From positions 992,001 through 1,056,000 of the forward strand of contig NZ_CP015196.1 of the NCBI RefSeq assembly GCF_001623565.1: a stretch of 64,000 nt of DNA, in the 5' to 3' direction. Made by a program: the position numbers and the translations under genes. The notes beneath the pieces were generated by a model. The model saw only the letters and a program-made list of their open reading frames with translations, was not told the DNA's origin and did not search any database. The stretch's first letter is position 1. Every line of letters begins with the position of its first letter. Positions 1 to 8,372 of this stretch are shown in pieces. The DNA comes from Streptococcus marmotae. Its GTDB lineage: Bacteria > Bacillota > Bacilli > Lactobacillales > Streptococcaceae.

Positions 1-482
1 AAACAGTCGCAAAGTTACATGAGATGGGAGTTTATACAGGTAAGGATCTTCTTGACATTTCAGAGATGACCTTGATTGATACCTTTGGTCGTTTTGGCTA
101 TGATTTATACCGCAAGGCGAGAGGGATTTCCAATTCTCCTGTCAAGGTTAATCGTGTTCGCAAGTCAATCGGCAAGGAACGAACTTACCGTAAGCTCTTG
201 TATGTGGAAGCCGATGCTAAAAAGGAGTTAGCAAGTCTAGCTAATCGAGTAGCGGATAGCTTGCAACGCCAGCGGAAAAAAGGAAGGACCATTGTCTTGA
301 AAATCCGTTATGGAGACTTTACAACCCTCACCAAGCGAGTGAGTATGGCTGAAGCAACTGATCAAGCCGAAGTCATCCATCAGCAAGTGGAAAAAATACT
401 GGAGCATATCGCTGATTGGAGTAAGGGGATTCGTCTGCTAGGAGTGACAGTTACGAATTTTCATGAGCAGGTGGAAGACTAG
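1..482 (+). CDS. dinB: DNA polymerase IV, C-terminal part (truncated by window edge)
   Basis: Error-prone Y-family DNA polymerase used in translesion synthesis. The reading frame is open from base 3 upstream of the first ATG at 24, so the gene clearly begins outside the window. The visible part corresponds to the end of the thumb (helix-hairpin-helix-like stretch TLIDTFGRFG, then YRKARGI) and the little-finger domain that grips the template (KSIGKERTY through VTVTNF). The catalytic palm is not in the window. The stop is TAG at 480-482. The family call rests on recognition of the little-finger sequence; the truncation is due only to the window boundary. Confidence 0.9.
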   Translation, partial: TVAKLHEMGVYTGKDLLDISEMTLIDTFGRFGYDLYRKARGISNSPVKVNRVRKSIGKERTYRKLLYVEADAKKELASLANRVADSLQRQRKKGRTIVLKIRYGDFTTLTKRVSMAEATDQAEVIHQQVEKILEHIADWSKGIRLLGVTVTNFHEQVED

Positions 483-524
483 AGAAGCAATTCTTTCTTC
501 CTATTTATATCTATTTTAAATCAG

Positions 525-563
525 TATAATGATATATACAAACAATGTCAAAGGTGGTACAAT
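525..563 (+). promoter_or_regulatory. Candidate promoter of the PfkB kinase gene
   Basis: An extended -10 element TGGTACAAT lies at 555-563, about 32 bases before the start codon, and a TATAAT lies at 525-530. No good -35 hexamer is visible at 17-18 bases for either. Extended -10 promoters can work without one, so the downstream element is preferred. Confidence 0.4.
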
Positions 564-594
564 AAAAGAAAATGCCTAAGGAGGCTGTTGTGTC

Positions 595-1515
595 ATGATT
601 CATTTAGTTTGTCCGAATCCTGCTTTAGATCGAACGCTGTTAGTGGAGCGAATTGAGAAAAATATTCCGCTTCGTCCGAGTGAAGTAAGGGAATACCCTG
701 GTGGAAAAAGTTTCAATGTTGCGTATGCTCTCAAGGAAAATGGGGAATCAGCGTATGTGATTCATACCATTTTGGGAGGCCGAATCGGTCAGTATATTCA
801 AGACTTGAACGCAGATAAGGGCAATGCCTTACAGGTTGTAGAAAATTCGCAAAATACCCGTACCTGTAACATTTATATGGAAACAGAGACAGGCGATGTG
901 ACCCTATTTTATGAGAAGGGCTTGGATTTGACAGAAGACCTGCTAGCCCAATTTACCAAGCAATTAGAAGATTGTCTTTCAGAGGGAGATTGGTTGGTCT
1001 TTTCAGGCAGTTTAATGAAGGGCATGCCAGATGATTATATCAAGCAATTGATTGACCGCCACCCAGGAGTTCATACGATTGTGGATACCAGCGGAGCAGC
1101 TTTGCGAGCAGCCTATCAATCAAAACCTAGTTTGGTCAAGATTAACAATGAGGAACTCAAGGATATTTACCCAGAATTGGATGAGAAAGATCCAGAGCAG
1201 ATTTTAGCGATTTTAAAAGAAAAAACACCGCATGAAAATATGATTGTCACCATGGGGGCTAAGGGAAGTTTAGCCAAGATAGGGGATCGTTTTTTCCGAG
1301 TAGCTCCTCTGCGGGTTGAGGCATTGAATCCGATTGCGTCTGGCGATTTCTACTTGGGAGTCTTGGTCAAGGGCTTGAGCCGCAAAGAAGCCCCTGAGCG
1401 CTATCTTAGTGAGGCAGCGGCTTTTTCAGCAGCCAACTGCTTGCAGTATTTCCCAGAGGTGGACAAAGAGCAGTACAAGGCATTACTCGAAAAAGTAACG
1501 GTTGAGGAATTGTAG
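595..1515 (+). CDS. PfkB-family sugar phosphate kinase (1-phosphofructokinase / tagatose-6-phosphate kinase type)
   Basis: Cytosolic ATP-dependent kinase of the ribokinase/PfkB superfamily, 306 aa, the usual length for LacC/FruK-type enzymes. The N-terminal sugar-binding signature appears as PGGKSFNVAYAL (about residues 36-47), and the C-terminal ATP/anion-hole signature as NPIASGDFYLG, which keeps the GD pair whose Asp is the catalytic base. A ribosome site AAGGAGG sits at 578-584. No lac or fru genes are adjacent, so the substrate (tagatose-6-P, fructose-1-P or another sugar phosphate) cannot be told. The gene stands alone after dinB, with a small DUF4177 gene 20 bases downstream, probably in the same transcript. 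Confidence 0.8.
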   Translation: MIHLVCPNPALDRTLLVERIEKNIPLRPSEVREYPGGKSFNVAYALKENGESAYVIHTILGGRIGQYIQDLNADKGNALQVVENSQNTRTCNIYMETETGDVTLFYEKGLDLTEDLLAQFTKQLEDCLSEGDWLVFSGSLMKGMPDDYIKQLIDRHPGVHTIVDTSGAALRAAYQSKPSLVKINNEELKDIYPELDEKDPEQILAILKEKTPHENMIVTMGAKGSLAKIGDRFFRVAPLRVEALNPIASGDFYLGVLVKGLSRKEAPERYLSEAAAFSAANCLQYFPEVDKEQYKALLEKVTVEEL

Positions 1516-1535
1516 AATAGGAAGAGTCGTATGGG

Positions 1536-1787
1536 ATGAAGGACCAGAGTTCTTTTTCTACAGCTTCTGGCACAGATACCTTACATTACGTGGTTCTTCA
1601 GGTGACGCTAAAAGAGAAATTTTTGGGAACAGGTTCTGGGAATTTAACGGAATTAGAAGACGTCATCAATCGGCAAGTTCAAAAAGGCTACAGGCTTCAT
1701 ACGATTACAACAGCTAATGGTGGAAGCAAAGGCTTGGGTGGGGGAGATCGTATCCAGGCTACCATGGTCTTTGAAAAGATTGTCTAA
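1536..1787 (+). CDS. Small DUF4177-family protein
   Basis: 83-residue protein with the DUF4177 pattern: a beta strand near the N-terminus (HYVVLQVTL), a helix (ELEDVINRQVQKGYRLHTI) and a C-terminal strand (ATMVFEKIV). The function of this family is unknown; the fold is expected to be a small alpha/beta sandwich. There is no signal peptide or membrane segment. The start at 1536 is preceded by AGGAAG at 1518-1523; another ATG at 1531 is out of frame. It begins 20 bases after the PfkB kinase and is followed by a clear terminator, so it is likely the last gene of that transcript. Confidence 0.7.
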   Translation: MKDQSSFSTASGTDTLHYVVLQVTLKEKFLGTGSGNLTELEDVINRQVQKGYRLHTITTANGGSKGLGGGDRIQATMVFEKIV

Positions 1788-1804
1788 ACCAGATAAATAA
1801 AAAG

Positions 1805-1833
1805 TAGCCGGATTTAAGACCGGCTATTCTTTA
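1805..1833 (+). terminator. Intrinsic terminator after the DUF4177 gene
   Basis: Perfect 7-bp stem TAGCCGG / CCGGCTA (1805-1811 and 1820-1826) with an 8-base loop, followed by TTCTTTAT. Converging minus-strand transcription from the DUF4097 gene ends at 1849. Confidence 0.8.
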
Positions 1834-1848
1834 TATCGTTTGACTATC

Positions 1849-2934
1849 CTATTTGGTCACTGTTCCAACAGTTACTTTTCCGTTGATCGTTTTGATGATG
1901 AGTTTATTTTGGGCGTTTTGTGGACCAGATTTTGCTGTTTCACCGTCTTTGTTTTTTTCTATTTTGAGGTCTTTATACTTTGTTCCGACTTCGATCCCCA
2001 TTTGGTCGAGGTGTTCTGTTTGAAATTCTTTTTCTCGAAGCTTTGCTTCCTCATCTTGTTCGTCTGTTTCAGAGTTGTTATAGTGACCGGGATAGTAGTA
2101 AGTGTCGTGTAGCTTTTCCCAGTCATAGGTAACTGTCACATCGAGTTGGGTGTCTTTTTGACTCTTGTCAGATAGTTCGACATTGACTTCAGAGTGGTCG
2201 AGGTCTGTTGTTTCTAGGTTCGTTGTACCGAGAATGCTTGTATTTTGCAGATGAACTGTACGGGCTTGGCGTAGGGTGACATTTTCCAGAGTGCTATCTG
2301 TATAAAATTGTGTTGCAGTGGCTGCATCAATCGTCATGCCTTTCAAATGCGAATTGCGAAAGGAGATTGCTGCGCCACTAAACGCGTTAAGTTGCCCATT
2401 TTCCAGTTTGACATTCTCAGCCTCGATAAAGCCACCCCAGTTAAGGTTTTTGATGTGGACCTTATGGAGCAATAAAGAATCCATATAGTTCCAGCCGCTT
2501 AATTTTTCAAGTGTTTTTCCTTTGGGAACAAGGATAGTCAATTCTCTGAGTTCGTGATTGCGTCTCATATTGATAGCCAATTCTTGTCCTAAAAATTGCA
2601 TGATACCTTGGATATGGAATTTGGGATCTTTTCCCTGGATAGTGAGGGTATGATTGTCCTGTTGCAAAGAGAGGGACCGGTAACGGAAATTATCAAAATT
2701 GGCATAGCGGACATGGAATTGATTATCTGGGGATTCGTCTATCTGAACTGTCCGCGTTTGGGCATCAATCGTGATTTCGTTGATGTCTTTGTAGGTTTCT
2801 TCTGTTAAGCTAGGAGTAGCAATGGCTTGGATATCTTCAATACCTCCCATAAAGTAGCCAACACCGCAAAGAATTAAGCCTGAAATTAAAGCAATAAAGC
2901 CGGTTAATAGGGTGATCGTAACTTTCTTTTTCAT
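1849..2934 (-). CDS. DUF4097-family membrane-anchored protein
   Basis: 361 aa with one N-terminal membrane segment (about residues 7-30, LLTGFIALISGLILCGVGYF) followed by a long beta-rich outside part of the DUF4097 type (putative adhesin/beta-helix fold), with short strand repeats such as LENVTLRQARTVHLQNTSI. No enzymatic residues are recognisable. It is the last gene of a PadR-DUF1700-DUF4097 operon; its ATG overlaps the stop of the DUF1700 gene by four bases, so translation is probably coupled. This three-gene arrangement is common in low-GC Gram-positives and is generally linked to envelope-stress sensing, but the exact role is unknown. Confidence 0.75.
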   Translation of the reverse strand: MKKKVTITLLTGFIALISGLILCGVGYFMGGIEDIQAIATPSLTEETYKDINEITIDAQTRTVQIDESPDNQFHVRYANFDNFRYRSLSLQQDNHTLTIQGKDPKFHIQGIMQFLGQELAINMRRNHELRELTILVPKGKTLEKLSGWNYMDSLLLHKVHIKNLNWGGFIEAENVKLENGQLNAFSGAAISFRNSHLKGMTIDAATATQFYTDSTLENVTLRQARTVHLQNTSILGTTNLETTDLDHSEVNVELSDKSQKDTQLDVTVTYDWEKLHDTYYYPGHYNNSETDEQDEEAKLREKEFQTEHLDQMGIEVGTKYKDLKIEKNKDGETAKSGPQNAQNKLIIKTINGKVTVGTVTK

Positions 2935-3518
2935 GCTGTTTTACCTCGCTTTAAAATCCAGTGAAAGAGGAATCTGACTAGGCGACCTGACCAGTAGGCA
3001 AAGAGTCCTGTGATAATGTAGAGAATAGCTGCGCCACCGATAAGGCCAATTCCTGTACCAAAGCCCATGAGAAAAGCTGGGAGGGATTGACCAAGGAGAC
3101 TAAAGGCTTCCCAGATAAAGTAGCCACCTGTCACGATGAGCCCAAGTCCTAACAGAAAGGCTGAGAGGATGAGTCCTGCAACTCCTGCGATTATCAGAAA
3201 GAGTATACCGATTAAAAGGAGCAGCAAAGGAATAGCAACAGGAAGTGACAAGAGTGCAACTACCGCGAGCCAAATGGTTTTGGTTTTGCTTTTTCGTTCT
3301 GCGGTCATTTCTTCTTCGATATGACGGTCAAGGATGTTGTTGATAATGTCGCTCGCGGCTTCTTTTGGAGAGCCTAATTCTTCAATCAAGGCTGCTTCAC
3401 CTTCTGGACCTGCATCGTCAAAGTACTCCTTAAAATAGTTGACGGCTGCCTGATATTCTTTGTGGGGCAATTTTTTCAGGTGTTTTTCTAACTGCTCCAT
3501 GTATTCAGTTCTTGTCAT
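2931..3518 (-). CDS. DUF1700-family integral membrane protein
   Basis: 195 aa. The N-terminal soluble part (MTRTEYMEQLEKHLKKLPHK, then an acidic helix ending in LGSPKEAASDI) is the typical DUF1700 signature of a short helical domain that often precedes membrane segments. It is followed by three to four hydrophobic helices (about residues 84-170). The function is not known; these proteins usually accompany a PadR repressor and a DUF4097 protein, as here. A GGGAG ribosome site lies eight bases before the ATG. The start codon lies inside the end of the PadR gene (14-base overlap) and the stop overlaps the DUF4097 start, so the three are one tight operon. Confidence 0.8.
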   Translation of the reverse strand: MTRTEYMEQLEKHLKKLPHKEYQAAVNYFKEYFDDAGPEGEAALIEELGSPKEAASDIINNILDRHIEEEMTAERKSKTKTIWLAVVALLSLPVAIPLLLLLIGILFLIIAGVAGLILSAFLLGLGLIVTGGYFIWEAFSLLGQSLPAFLMGFGTGIGLIGGAAILYIITGLFAYWSGRLVRFLFHWILKRGKTA

Positions 3519-3831
3519 GACGAATGCTCCCTTCTATAATGCCATTGATTGTAGCTGTGTATATATCCCAATCTTCCTTGAGTTTGACTAGTTGCTCGTG
3601 TCCTAATTGGGTTAAACCGTAGTATTTGCGCGTGCGTCCCTGGTATTCTTGGGAATAGGTAGCCAAATAATCATTCTGTTCCATTTTTTTTAAAATGGGA
3701 TAAAGGGCAGATTCCTTGATATTGGCAATGAGCTTAATTGTCTGACTGATTTCATAACCATAAGAATCCTTGGATTCTAGAATCGCTAGGATGAGAAACT
3801 CTGTCAGCACAGCGGGGACAGGAAAGTACAT
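3505..3831 (-). CDS. PadR-family transcriptional repressor
   Basis: 108-aa winged-helix DNA-binding protein. The N-terminal PadR domain is recognisable from LTEFLILAILESKDSYGYEI followed by ESALYPILKKMEQNDYL (wing and recognition helix) and GRTRKYYGLTQLG; there is little C-terminal extension, so it is the short PadR type. I place the start at 3831 and not at the longer ATG at 3867 because AAAGGAGG sits seven to eight bases upstream of 3831. First gene of an operon with DUF1700 and DUF4097 genes; it very probably represses its own operon through the perfect inverted repeat at 3876-3910. Confidence 0.85.
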   Translation of the reverse strand: MYFPVPAVLTEFLILAILESKDSYGYEISQTIKLIANIKESALYPILKKMEQNDYLATYSQEYQGRTRKYYGLTQLGHEQLVKLKEDWDIYTATINGIIEGSIRHDKN

Positions 3832-3875
3832 TTCAAGACCTCCTTTGCTTTGGTCTATTTTAAGCATGAATTGTT

Positions 3876-3910
3876 ATTTGATATATATCGAATTTTATTA
3901 TATATCAAAT
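3876..3910. promoter_or_regulatory. Candidate PadR operator: perfect 12-bp inverted repeat
   Basis: ATTTGATATATA (3876-3887) and TATATATCAAAT (3899-3910) form a perfect inverted repeat separated by 11 bases, 45 bases upstream of the PadR start. The length, symmetry and place fit an autoregulatory operator overlapping the promoter. Binding itself is inferred. Confidence 0.55.
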
Positions 3911-3956
3911 ATACACCTATAAATTAAAAATGTCAATAGATTTTATATGAAAAACA

Positions 3957-3994
3957 GTAAAAAGAAACTGAAGAAACGGAATGGTCTCTTCAGT
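3957..3994 (-). terminator. Intrinsic terminator of recD2
   Basis: ACTGAAGA / TCTTCAGT stem (3967-3974 and 3987-3994). Read on the minus strand it is followed by TTCTTTTTAC, placing it just after the recD2 stop codon. Confidence 0.75.
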
Positions 3995-4003
3995 TGGGAT
4001 TAG

Positions 4004-6367
4004 CTATTTCTTAAAAAATGCCTGAATATCTTCTTCTGTAAGGCCAATCATGGGATCGATGGTCAGGAGATTTTCTTCGGTGAGAAGATAGGCTTCAGGT
4101 TTATCTTCTTCTTCGGTGGATATTGGTGCAGTTTCGTGAGGTAATTCTGCATGCCCAGTATCAAAGCGTTCTTTGAGGTAGGTTTTCCGAGTTGTTCCCG
4201 CATTTTTAACAGCATAGTCAAAGGCGCTGTAATCTCCCAAGAGAATGAGTTTGCTTTTTGAACGAGTGATGGCGGTGTAGAGGAGGTTTCGTTGGAGCAT
4301 GCGGTAGCTAGTTCGTGTGATGGGTAAAATAACTACCTGAAACTCGCTCCCCTGTGATTTGTGGATAGACATGGCGTAGGCCAACGTGATTTTGTACCAT
4401 TCATTTCGTGGATAGACTACCTCGCTACCGTCAAAGTTAATGGTCAGTTCATCTTGCTTGGAATCCGTATACTTGGCAGGCAGGAGATCGGTAATGTACC
4501 CCAAGTCTCCATTAAAGACATTGGCTTCGGTATCGTTGACCAAGTGAATGACCCGATCACCCTGACGAAAGTGGACATCGTTTTGGAGAAATTCAATTTG
4601 GCCTTCCTTCAAGGGATTGAGGAGAGCTTGAGTGGTGATATTGAGCTGGTCAATGCCTGCCTGACCTCGGTACATAGGGGCTAGGATTTGTACTTCTTGG
4701 GCCTTGATTCCTGACTGGACGGCTGCGCTGACAATGCGATCAATCAAGGCAGGAATTTGCTCGTTTTGGGCTTCAAAATAGGAACGATCAGCTTTTTTCT
4801 CTCGGAAATCAACAGGAAGTTGTCCTTGGCGGATATGGTTGGCCAAGGTGACAATCGTTGAATCGTCTGACTGGCGAAATATTTTTTCGAGAGTAATGCT
4901 CGGAATAGCAGGAATTTTCAGCAAATCAGCCAAGACTTGACCGGGGCTGACAGAGGGTAATTGCTCAGCATCCCCCACAATTAAGACCTGAGTATTGGAA
5001 GAAATATGCTGAAAGAGCTGATTGGCGAGCCAGGTATCCACCATGGAAAATTCATCAATAATGATAAATTCAGCGTCTAGATACTCGTCGCGGTAGCTTT
5101 CTTCTTGCCCTTCTGTCAAGCCAAGATGCCGGTGAATGGTCGCACTCGGTAGGCCTGTTAACTCATTCATGCGCCTAGCTGCTCGACCGGTTGGTGCAGC
5201 TAGTAAAATTGGACAATCCCCTGTTATCTTGGTCAGATTGATACCATGTAGCATGGCGTAAATGGAAATAATGCCATTGATGACCGTTGTTTTTCCAGTC
5301 CCTGGTCCTCCTGTTAGGATAAAGAGGGGATTGTTGAGAGCTTGGTGAATGGCCTGTTTCTGAATGGTATCGTATTGAAAGCTAGACTGCTCCTCGACTT
5401 CTGCAATGGCTTGGTCAATCTTTTCTGCAGAAAAGGTCTGGACTTCTTGTTTTTCGAGTAAACGATTGAGTTGCTTGTGGATACCTTGTTCTGCAAAGAA
5501 GAGGGAATTATCGAAGATTTTGGTGTCAATCTGTTGGACCTTACCGTCTTGAATGAGTCCTGTCAATTCTTGAGCAACCAGAGCTGGGTCAAGTTCAATC
5601 TGGCGTGCTGTTTCAAGCACCTCTAGGGTGTGTTCCAGTAAATCGCGTGCTTCCACATAGGTGTCACCCGTCTCCATGGACTGATGAAGCAAACTAAAGA
5701 GCATAGCAGCTCGGAAGCGCTGGGGAGAATCGTTTGCAATTCCTAAGTTTTCGGCAATTCTATCGGCAATCGTGAAACCGAGTCCCTGAATATCTTCAAC
5801 CAGTTGATAAGGATTTTCAGTAATAGCATCTAGTGTTTTTTCCTTGTAGTGGTCCTGGATTTGAAAGGCTAGTTTGTTAGGAATACCGTATTCAGCTAGT
5901 TTTGCGAGGGTCACTTCCGTTCCATAGTTGAAGTGTAATTTTTCCAGAAAGGCCTGACGGTGTTTGGCAGAAAGTCCCGTAATTTGCGTTAATTTCTCGG
6001 GCTCAGCAAGAATATGATCAATGGTATTTTCACCGTAGAGTTCGACAATTTTTTCAGCTGTTTTCCGACCGATCCCCTTGAATTGTTCGCTTGAAAAATA
6101 TTTGATTAGCCCTGCAGCAGTTGGTTTGCTTCGTTCATAGCGGGTGATTTGGAGCTGCTGACCATACTTGGGGTGGGTGACGAGGTGACCATAAAACTGA
6201 TAATCTTCCCCTTCAATGACATCAGCGATTGTACCTGTAACGATGATGTCATAATCTTCGTAGTCACTATCGGTGTCGTCGATTTCAAGCAGGAGAATCT
6301 TATAAAAATTGGAGGGATTTTCAAAAATAATCCGATCGATGGTTCCTGTAAAATAGAATTCGCTCAT
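4004..6367 (-). CDS. recD2: ATP-dependent RecD2-type DNA helicase
   Basis: 787-aa superfamily 1B 5'-3' helicase involved in DNA repair; RecD2 works without RecBC. The N-terminal third carries the OB-like and helix-hairpin-helix region of RecD2 (GIGRKTAEKIVELYG and ITGLSAKHRQAF). Walker A is GGPGTGKTT near residue 354, Walker B-like IIIDEFSMVD follows, motif III includes VGDAEQLPSV, and the C-terminal UvrD-like part has YAMSIHKSQGSEF and LLYTAITRSK. Length and motif order are those of Gram-positive RecD2. AAGGAAA lies upstream of the ATG. It follows lepB and rnhC on the same strand; a hairpin at 6401-6447 may partly separate it from lepB. Confidence 0.92.
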   Translation of the reverse strand: MSEFYFTGTIDRIIFENPSNFYKILLLEIDDTDSDYEDYDIIVTGTIADVIEGEDYQFYGHLVTHPKYGQQLQITRYERSKPTAAGLIKYFSSEQFKGIGRKTAEKIVELYGENTIDHILAEPEKLTQITGLSAKHRQAFLEKLHFNYGTEVTLAKLAEYGIPNKLAFQIQDHYKEKTLDAITENPYQLVEDIQGLGFTIADRIAENLGIANDSPQRFRAAMLFSLLHQSMETGDTYVEARDLLEHTLEVLETARQIELDPALVAQELTGLIQDGKVQQIDTKIFDNSLFFAEQGIHKQLNRLLEKQEVQTFSAEKIDQAIAEVEEQSSFQYDTIQKQAIHQALNNPLFILTGGPGTGKTTVINGIISIYAMLHGINLTKITGDCPILLAAPTGRAARRMNELTGLPSATIHRHLGLTEGQEESYRDEYLDAEFIIIDEFSMVDTWLANQLFQHISSNTQVLIVGDAEQLPSVSPGQVLADLLKIPAIPSITLEKIFRQSDDSTIVTLANHIRQGQLPVDFREKKADRSYFEAQNEQIPALIDRIVSAAVQSGIKAQEVQILAPMYRGQAGIDQLNITTQALLNPLKEGQIEFLQNDVHFRQGDRVIHLVNDTEANVFNGDLGYITDLLPAKYTDSKQDELTINFDGSEVVYPRNEWYKITLAYAMSIHKSQGSEFQVVILPITRTSYRMLQRNLLYTAITRSKSKLILLGDYSAFDYAVKNAGTTRKTYLKERFDTGHAELPHETAPISTEEEDKPEAYLLTEENLLTIDPMIGLTEEDIQAFFKK

Positions 6368-6400
6368 AGTATTTCCTTATGGTATCTGGGTAATGAAAAT

Positions 6401-6447
6401 CCCAAGCTCAGACGTCAGATAAGAAAGAATGCAACGTTTAGCTTGGG
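6401..6447 (-). terminator. Hairpin between lepB and recD2
   Basis: CCCAAGCT (6401-6408) pairs with AGCTTGGG (6440-6447), with inner ACGT/ACGT pairing. On the minus strand it is followed by ATTTTCATT. It could be a weak terminator or a processing site, as the T-run is interrupted. Confidence 0.5.
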
Positions 6448-6455
6448 AGTTCTAA

Positions 6456-7049
6456 TTAGAATGATTTGATGCGTTTGATAGGCCAGATGCGGAAAACAAT
6501 TTTCCCTTTAATATTCGTCCGCTTAAATGTGCCGACACTACGACTGTCTAAGGACACGAGACGGTCATCACCTAGCAGATAATACTGTCCGTCTGGTACC
6601 TGTGTCGTAAATGTTGGATTGAAGTGTTCATCTTGGGTGAAGGCTTGAGCGGCTTGCGCCCGCTCTTGGAATGATTTATTGTAGGAGTAAGTTGATTGCA
6701 ATTTATCTTGGGCAAAGGCAGCCTTGTACTCATCAAGATACGGCTCAGGGACTTGTTCGCCATTGATATAGAGCGTGTCATTTTCATAGTGAATCGTATC
6801 ACCTGGCAGGCCAATAATCCGCTTGACAATGAGCTTTTCCTTACCGCTATCGTCTGTTTCGCTGGCTACGACGATGTCAAATCGGTTGACATCTCCGACT
6901 TTGAGCAACACTAATTGTTCATTATCATAGAGTGTCGGATCCATTGAATGCCCCTCCACGCTAACAAGATTCCAGAGAAAGATCTTGGAAAGGATAATGA
7001 ATATAGTAACAAGGGAGAACAGTCCCCATTCTTTCAAAAAACGTTTCAT
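6456..7049 (-). CDS. lepB: Type I signal peptidase
   Basis: 197-aa membrane serine protease that removes signal peptides from exported proteins. One N-terminal membrane helix (LFSLVTIFIILSKIFLWNLV) precedes the catalytic Ser in GHSMDPTL, the catalytic Lys in KRIIGLPGD, and the box E-like GDDRLVSLDSRSVG. The frame stays open upstream to 7214, but the start is set at 7049: GAGGT lies nine bases before that ATG, and only from here does the protein match the family. The start is 10 bases after the rnhC stop, so the two are co-transcribed. The juxtaposition of rnhC and lepB is common in streptococci. Confidence 0.92.
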   Translation of the reverse strand: MKRFLKEWGLFSLVTIFIILSKIFLWNLVSVEGHSMDPTLYDNEQLVLLKVGDVNRFDIVVASETDDSGKEKLIVKRIIGLPGDTIHYENDTLYINGEQVPEPYLDEYKAAFAQDKLQSTYSYNKSFQERAQAAQAFTQDEHFNPTFTTQVPDGQYYLLGDDRLVSLDSRSVGTFKRTNIKGKIVFRIWPIKRIKSF

Positions 7050-7059
7050 AGTTGATACC

Positions 7060-7962
7060 TCATTTACGATGTGATAAAAGCGCCTGTGCCTTTTGAGTAT
7101 TGGCAAAGTGCAATTTGGCGGTTTGCTCAAGTCCAGCCATGCCAAATTGAGACAGAATATCTCGAGCAACGTGGTCTGATTGTTTTCCTGCACCCGATGG
7201 TAGCTTGCGCCCAACTGTTTGACCTAACTGAGCTAGATTTTCCAAAAACATGGCGCGTGCGATAATCGATGATACAGCGACAGCTAGGTATTTTCCTTCG
7301 GCTTTTTCTTCTAAGGTGACAGGATTTAGGAAATGATTGCTTTCCTGCGCCAGGTAGCGGTTGTAGTTTTTCTTGCTAGTAAAAGCATCGATAACAATTT
7401 CTTGTGGCTGCACCCCTTTTTGTAGGAGCAAGAAGATAGCCTGATTATGTAGCGCAACCTTGACAGAAACTGCATTGTAGCCCTTCTCGATGACTTCATT
7501 GTATTTCTTTGGAGTCAATAGCAGAGCTTGGTGCGTGATCTTTTCCTTTAATACCGGTGCGATTTGGCAGATTTTCTGGTCTGTTAGCCGTTTGGAATCA
7601 TCCACACCGAGCGACTTGAGAAAAGCATGGTCACTTGTTGTCACAAAGCTTGCGACAACAGCCAGTCCTCCGAAATAAGAGCCGTTTCCTACCTCATCTG
7701 TCCCAATCATTGGAACCTGTTGGGATTGTGTTTGCGGACGAGGTGGCTCTTTTTCTTGATAGCCCCAGTTCTGCGCCAAAGAGCCAGCCTTTTCCCCTTG
7801 AAACATCAGTTTACCTGATTGGTATAGGGTGATACTGACACCATCTACCTTGAAAAAGGCTTCGACATAAGGATTATTATTGGGCAGTTGGTAGTTGGCA
7901 TACTGCGCTTGTAGCTGTTGCTTTTGGTAGTTATCTATTGTTATCACAAGATTGTTCATCAT
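7060..7962 (-). CDS. rnhC: Ribonuclease HIII
   Basis: About 300-aa enzyme that degrades the RNA strand of RNA-DNA hybrids. The N-terminal TBP-like substrate-binding domain ([12 protein letters not shown] to [10 protein letters not shown]) is followed by the catalytic RNase H domain with [13 protein letters not shown] (Asp and Glu of the active site), VDDSKRLTD and the late acidic residue in [11 protein letters not shown]; this order separates HIII from HII. Two adjacent ATGs (7962, 7959) are the likely starts. No Shine-Dalgarno is visible; instead an extended -10 element (TGGTACAAT on the minus strand) sits just upstream, so the message may be leaderless. Confidence 0.88.
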   Translation of the reverse strand: MMNNLVITIDNYQKQQLQAQYANYQLPNNNPYVEAFFKVDGVSITLYQSGKLMFQGEKAGSLAQNWGYQEKEPPRPQTQSQQVPMIGTDEVGNGSYFGGLAVVASFVTTSDHAFLKSLGVDDSKRLTDQKICQIAPVLKEKITHQALLLTPKKYNEVIEKGYNAVSVKVALHNQAIFLLLQKGVQPQEIVIDAFTSKKNYNRYLAQESNHFLNPVTLEEKAEGKYLAVAVSSIIARAMFLENLAQLGQTVGRKLPSGAGKQSDHVARDILSQFGMAGLEQTAKLHFANTQKAQALLSHRK

Positions 7963-7965
7963 CTT

Positions 7966-7994
7966 ATTGTACCATAAAAGGGCAAAACTGTGGA
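7966..7994 (-). promoter_or_regulatory. rnhC promoter overlapping the start region
   Basis: On the minus strand an extended -10 TGGTACAAT has its TACAAT at 7971-7966, with TTCCAC 18 bases upstream as a weak -35. The expected transcription start falls at or a few bases from the ATG (7962/7959), which would give a leaderless mRNA. Confidence 0.45.
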
Positions 7995-8372
7995 AGGAAA
8001 GATTAGGAAAGTTAAAAAACAAGAGAGCTAGGCAGAACCTCCGTTCCTACTTGGAGGTAGCAGTTCATCACGGCTTTTCATAAATTGCTATTCGTTAAAA
8101 AATAAGAAACTGAGCATAGGTGTCTCAGTTTCTCAAGGAGATTTTATGAAAAAGAAAATTTTTAGGATAGATAAAGTATAACTTGAGAACCTTATATTTT
8201 TCTTAACTAGGTAGTTTAATAGGGAGGTTTTGTGTCTTAAAAGATTGTTGAGACAGAAGAGAAAGTATTTCCTAGCGCTGACAAACCTTGTTTTACTAAT
8301 TGAGGTAGTGGCAGTATGATTTGATTGGATAATATCATTTATTTACGGTATAATATGAGTCGAGGTAATTTT
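7995..8372. other. Gene-free stretch between rnhC and zapA
   Basis: Holds a strong hairpin AGAAACTGAG / CTCAGTTTCT (8105-8114, 8124-8133) with a T-rich tail on the minus strand. Next to it, AAGGAG (8135-8140) precedes a tiny open frame 8146-8181 encoding MKKKIFRIDKV. Further right is the zapA promoter: TTGGAT (8325-8330), 18 bases, TATAAT (8349-8354). Nothing else recognised. Confidence 0.5.

Noticed and set aside
1840..2112. Plus-strand frame of 90 codons
   Set aside because: Antisense to the DUF4097 gene, Phe/Cys-rich, no ribosome site.
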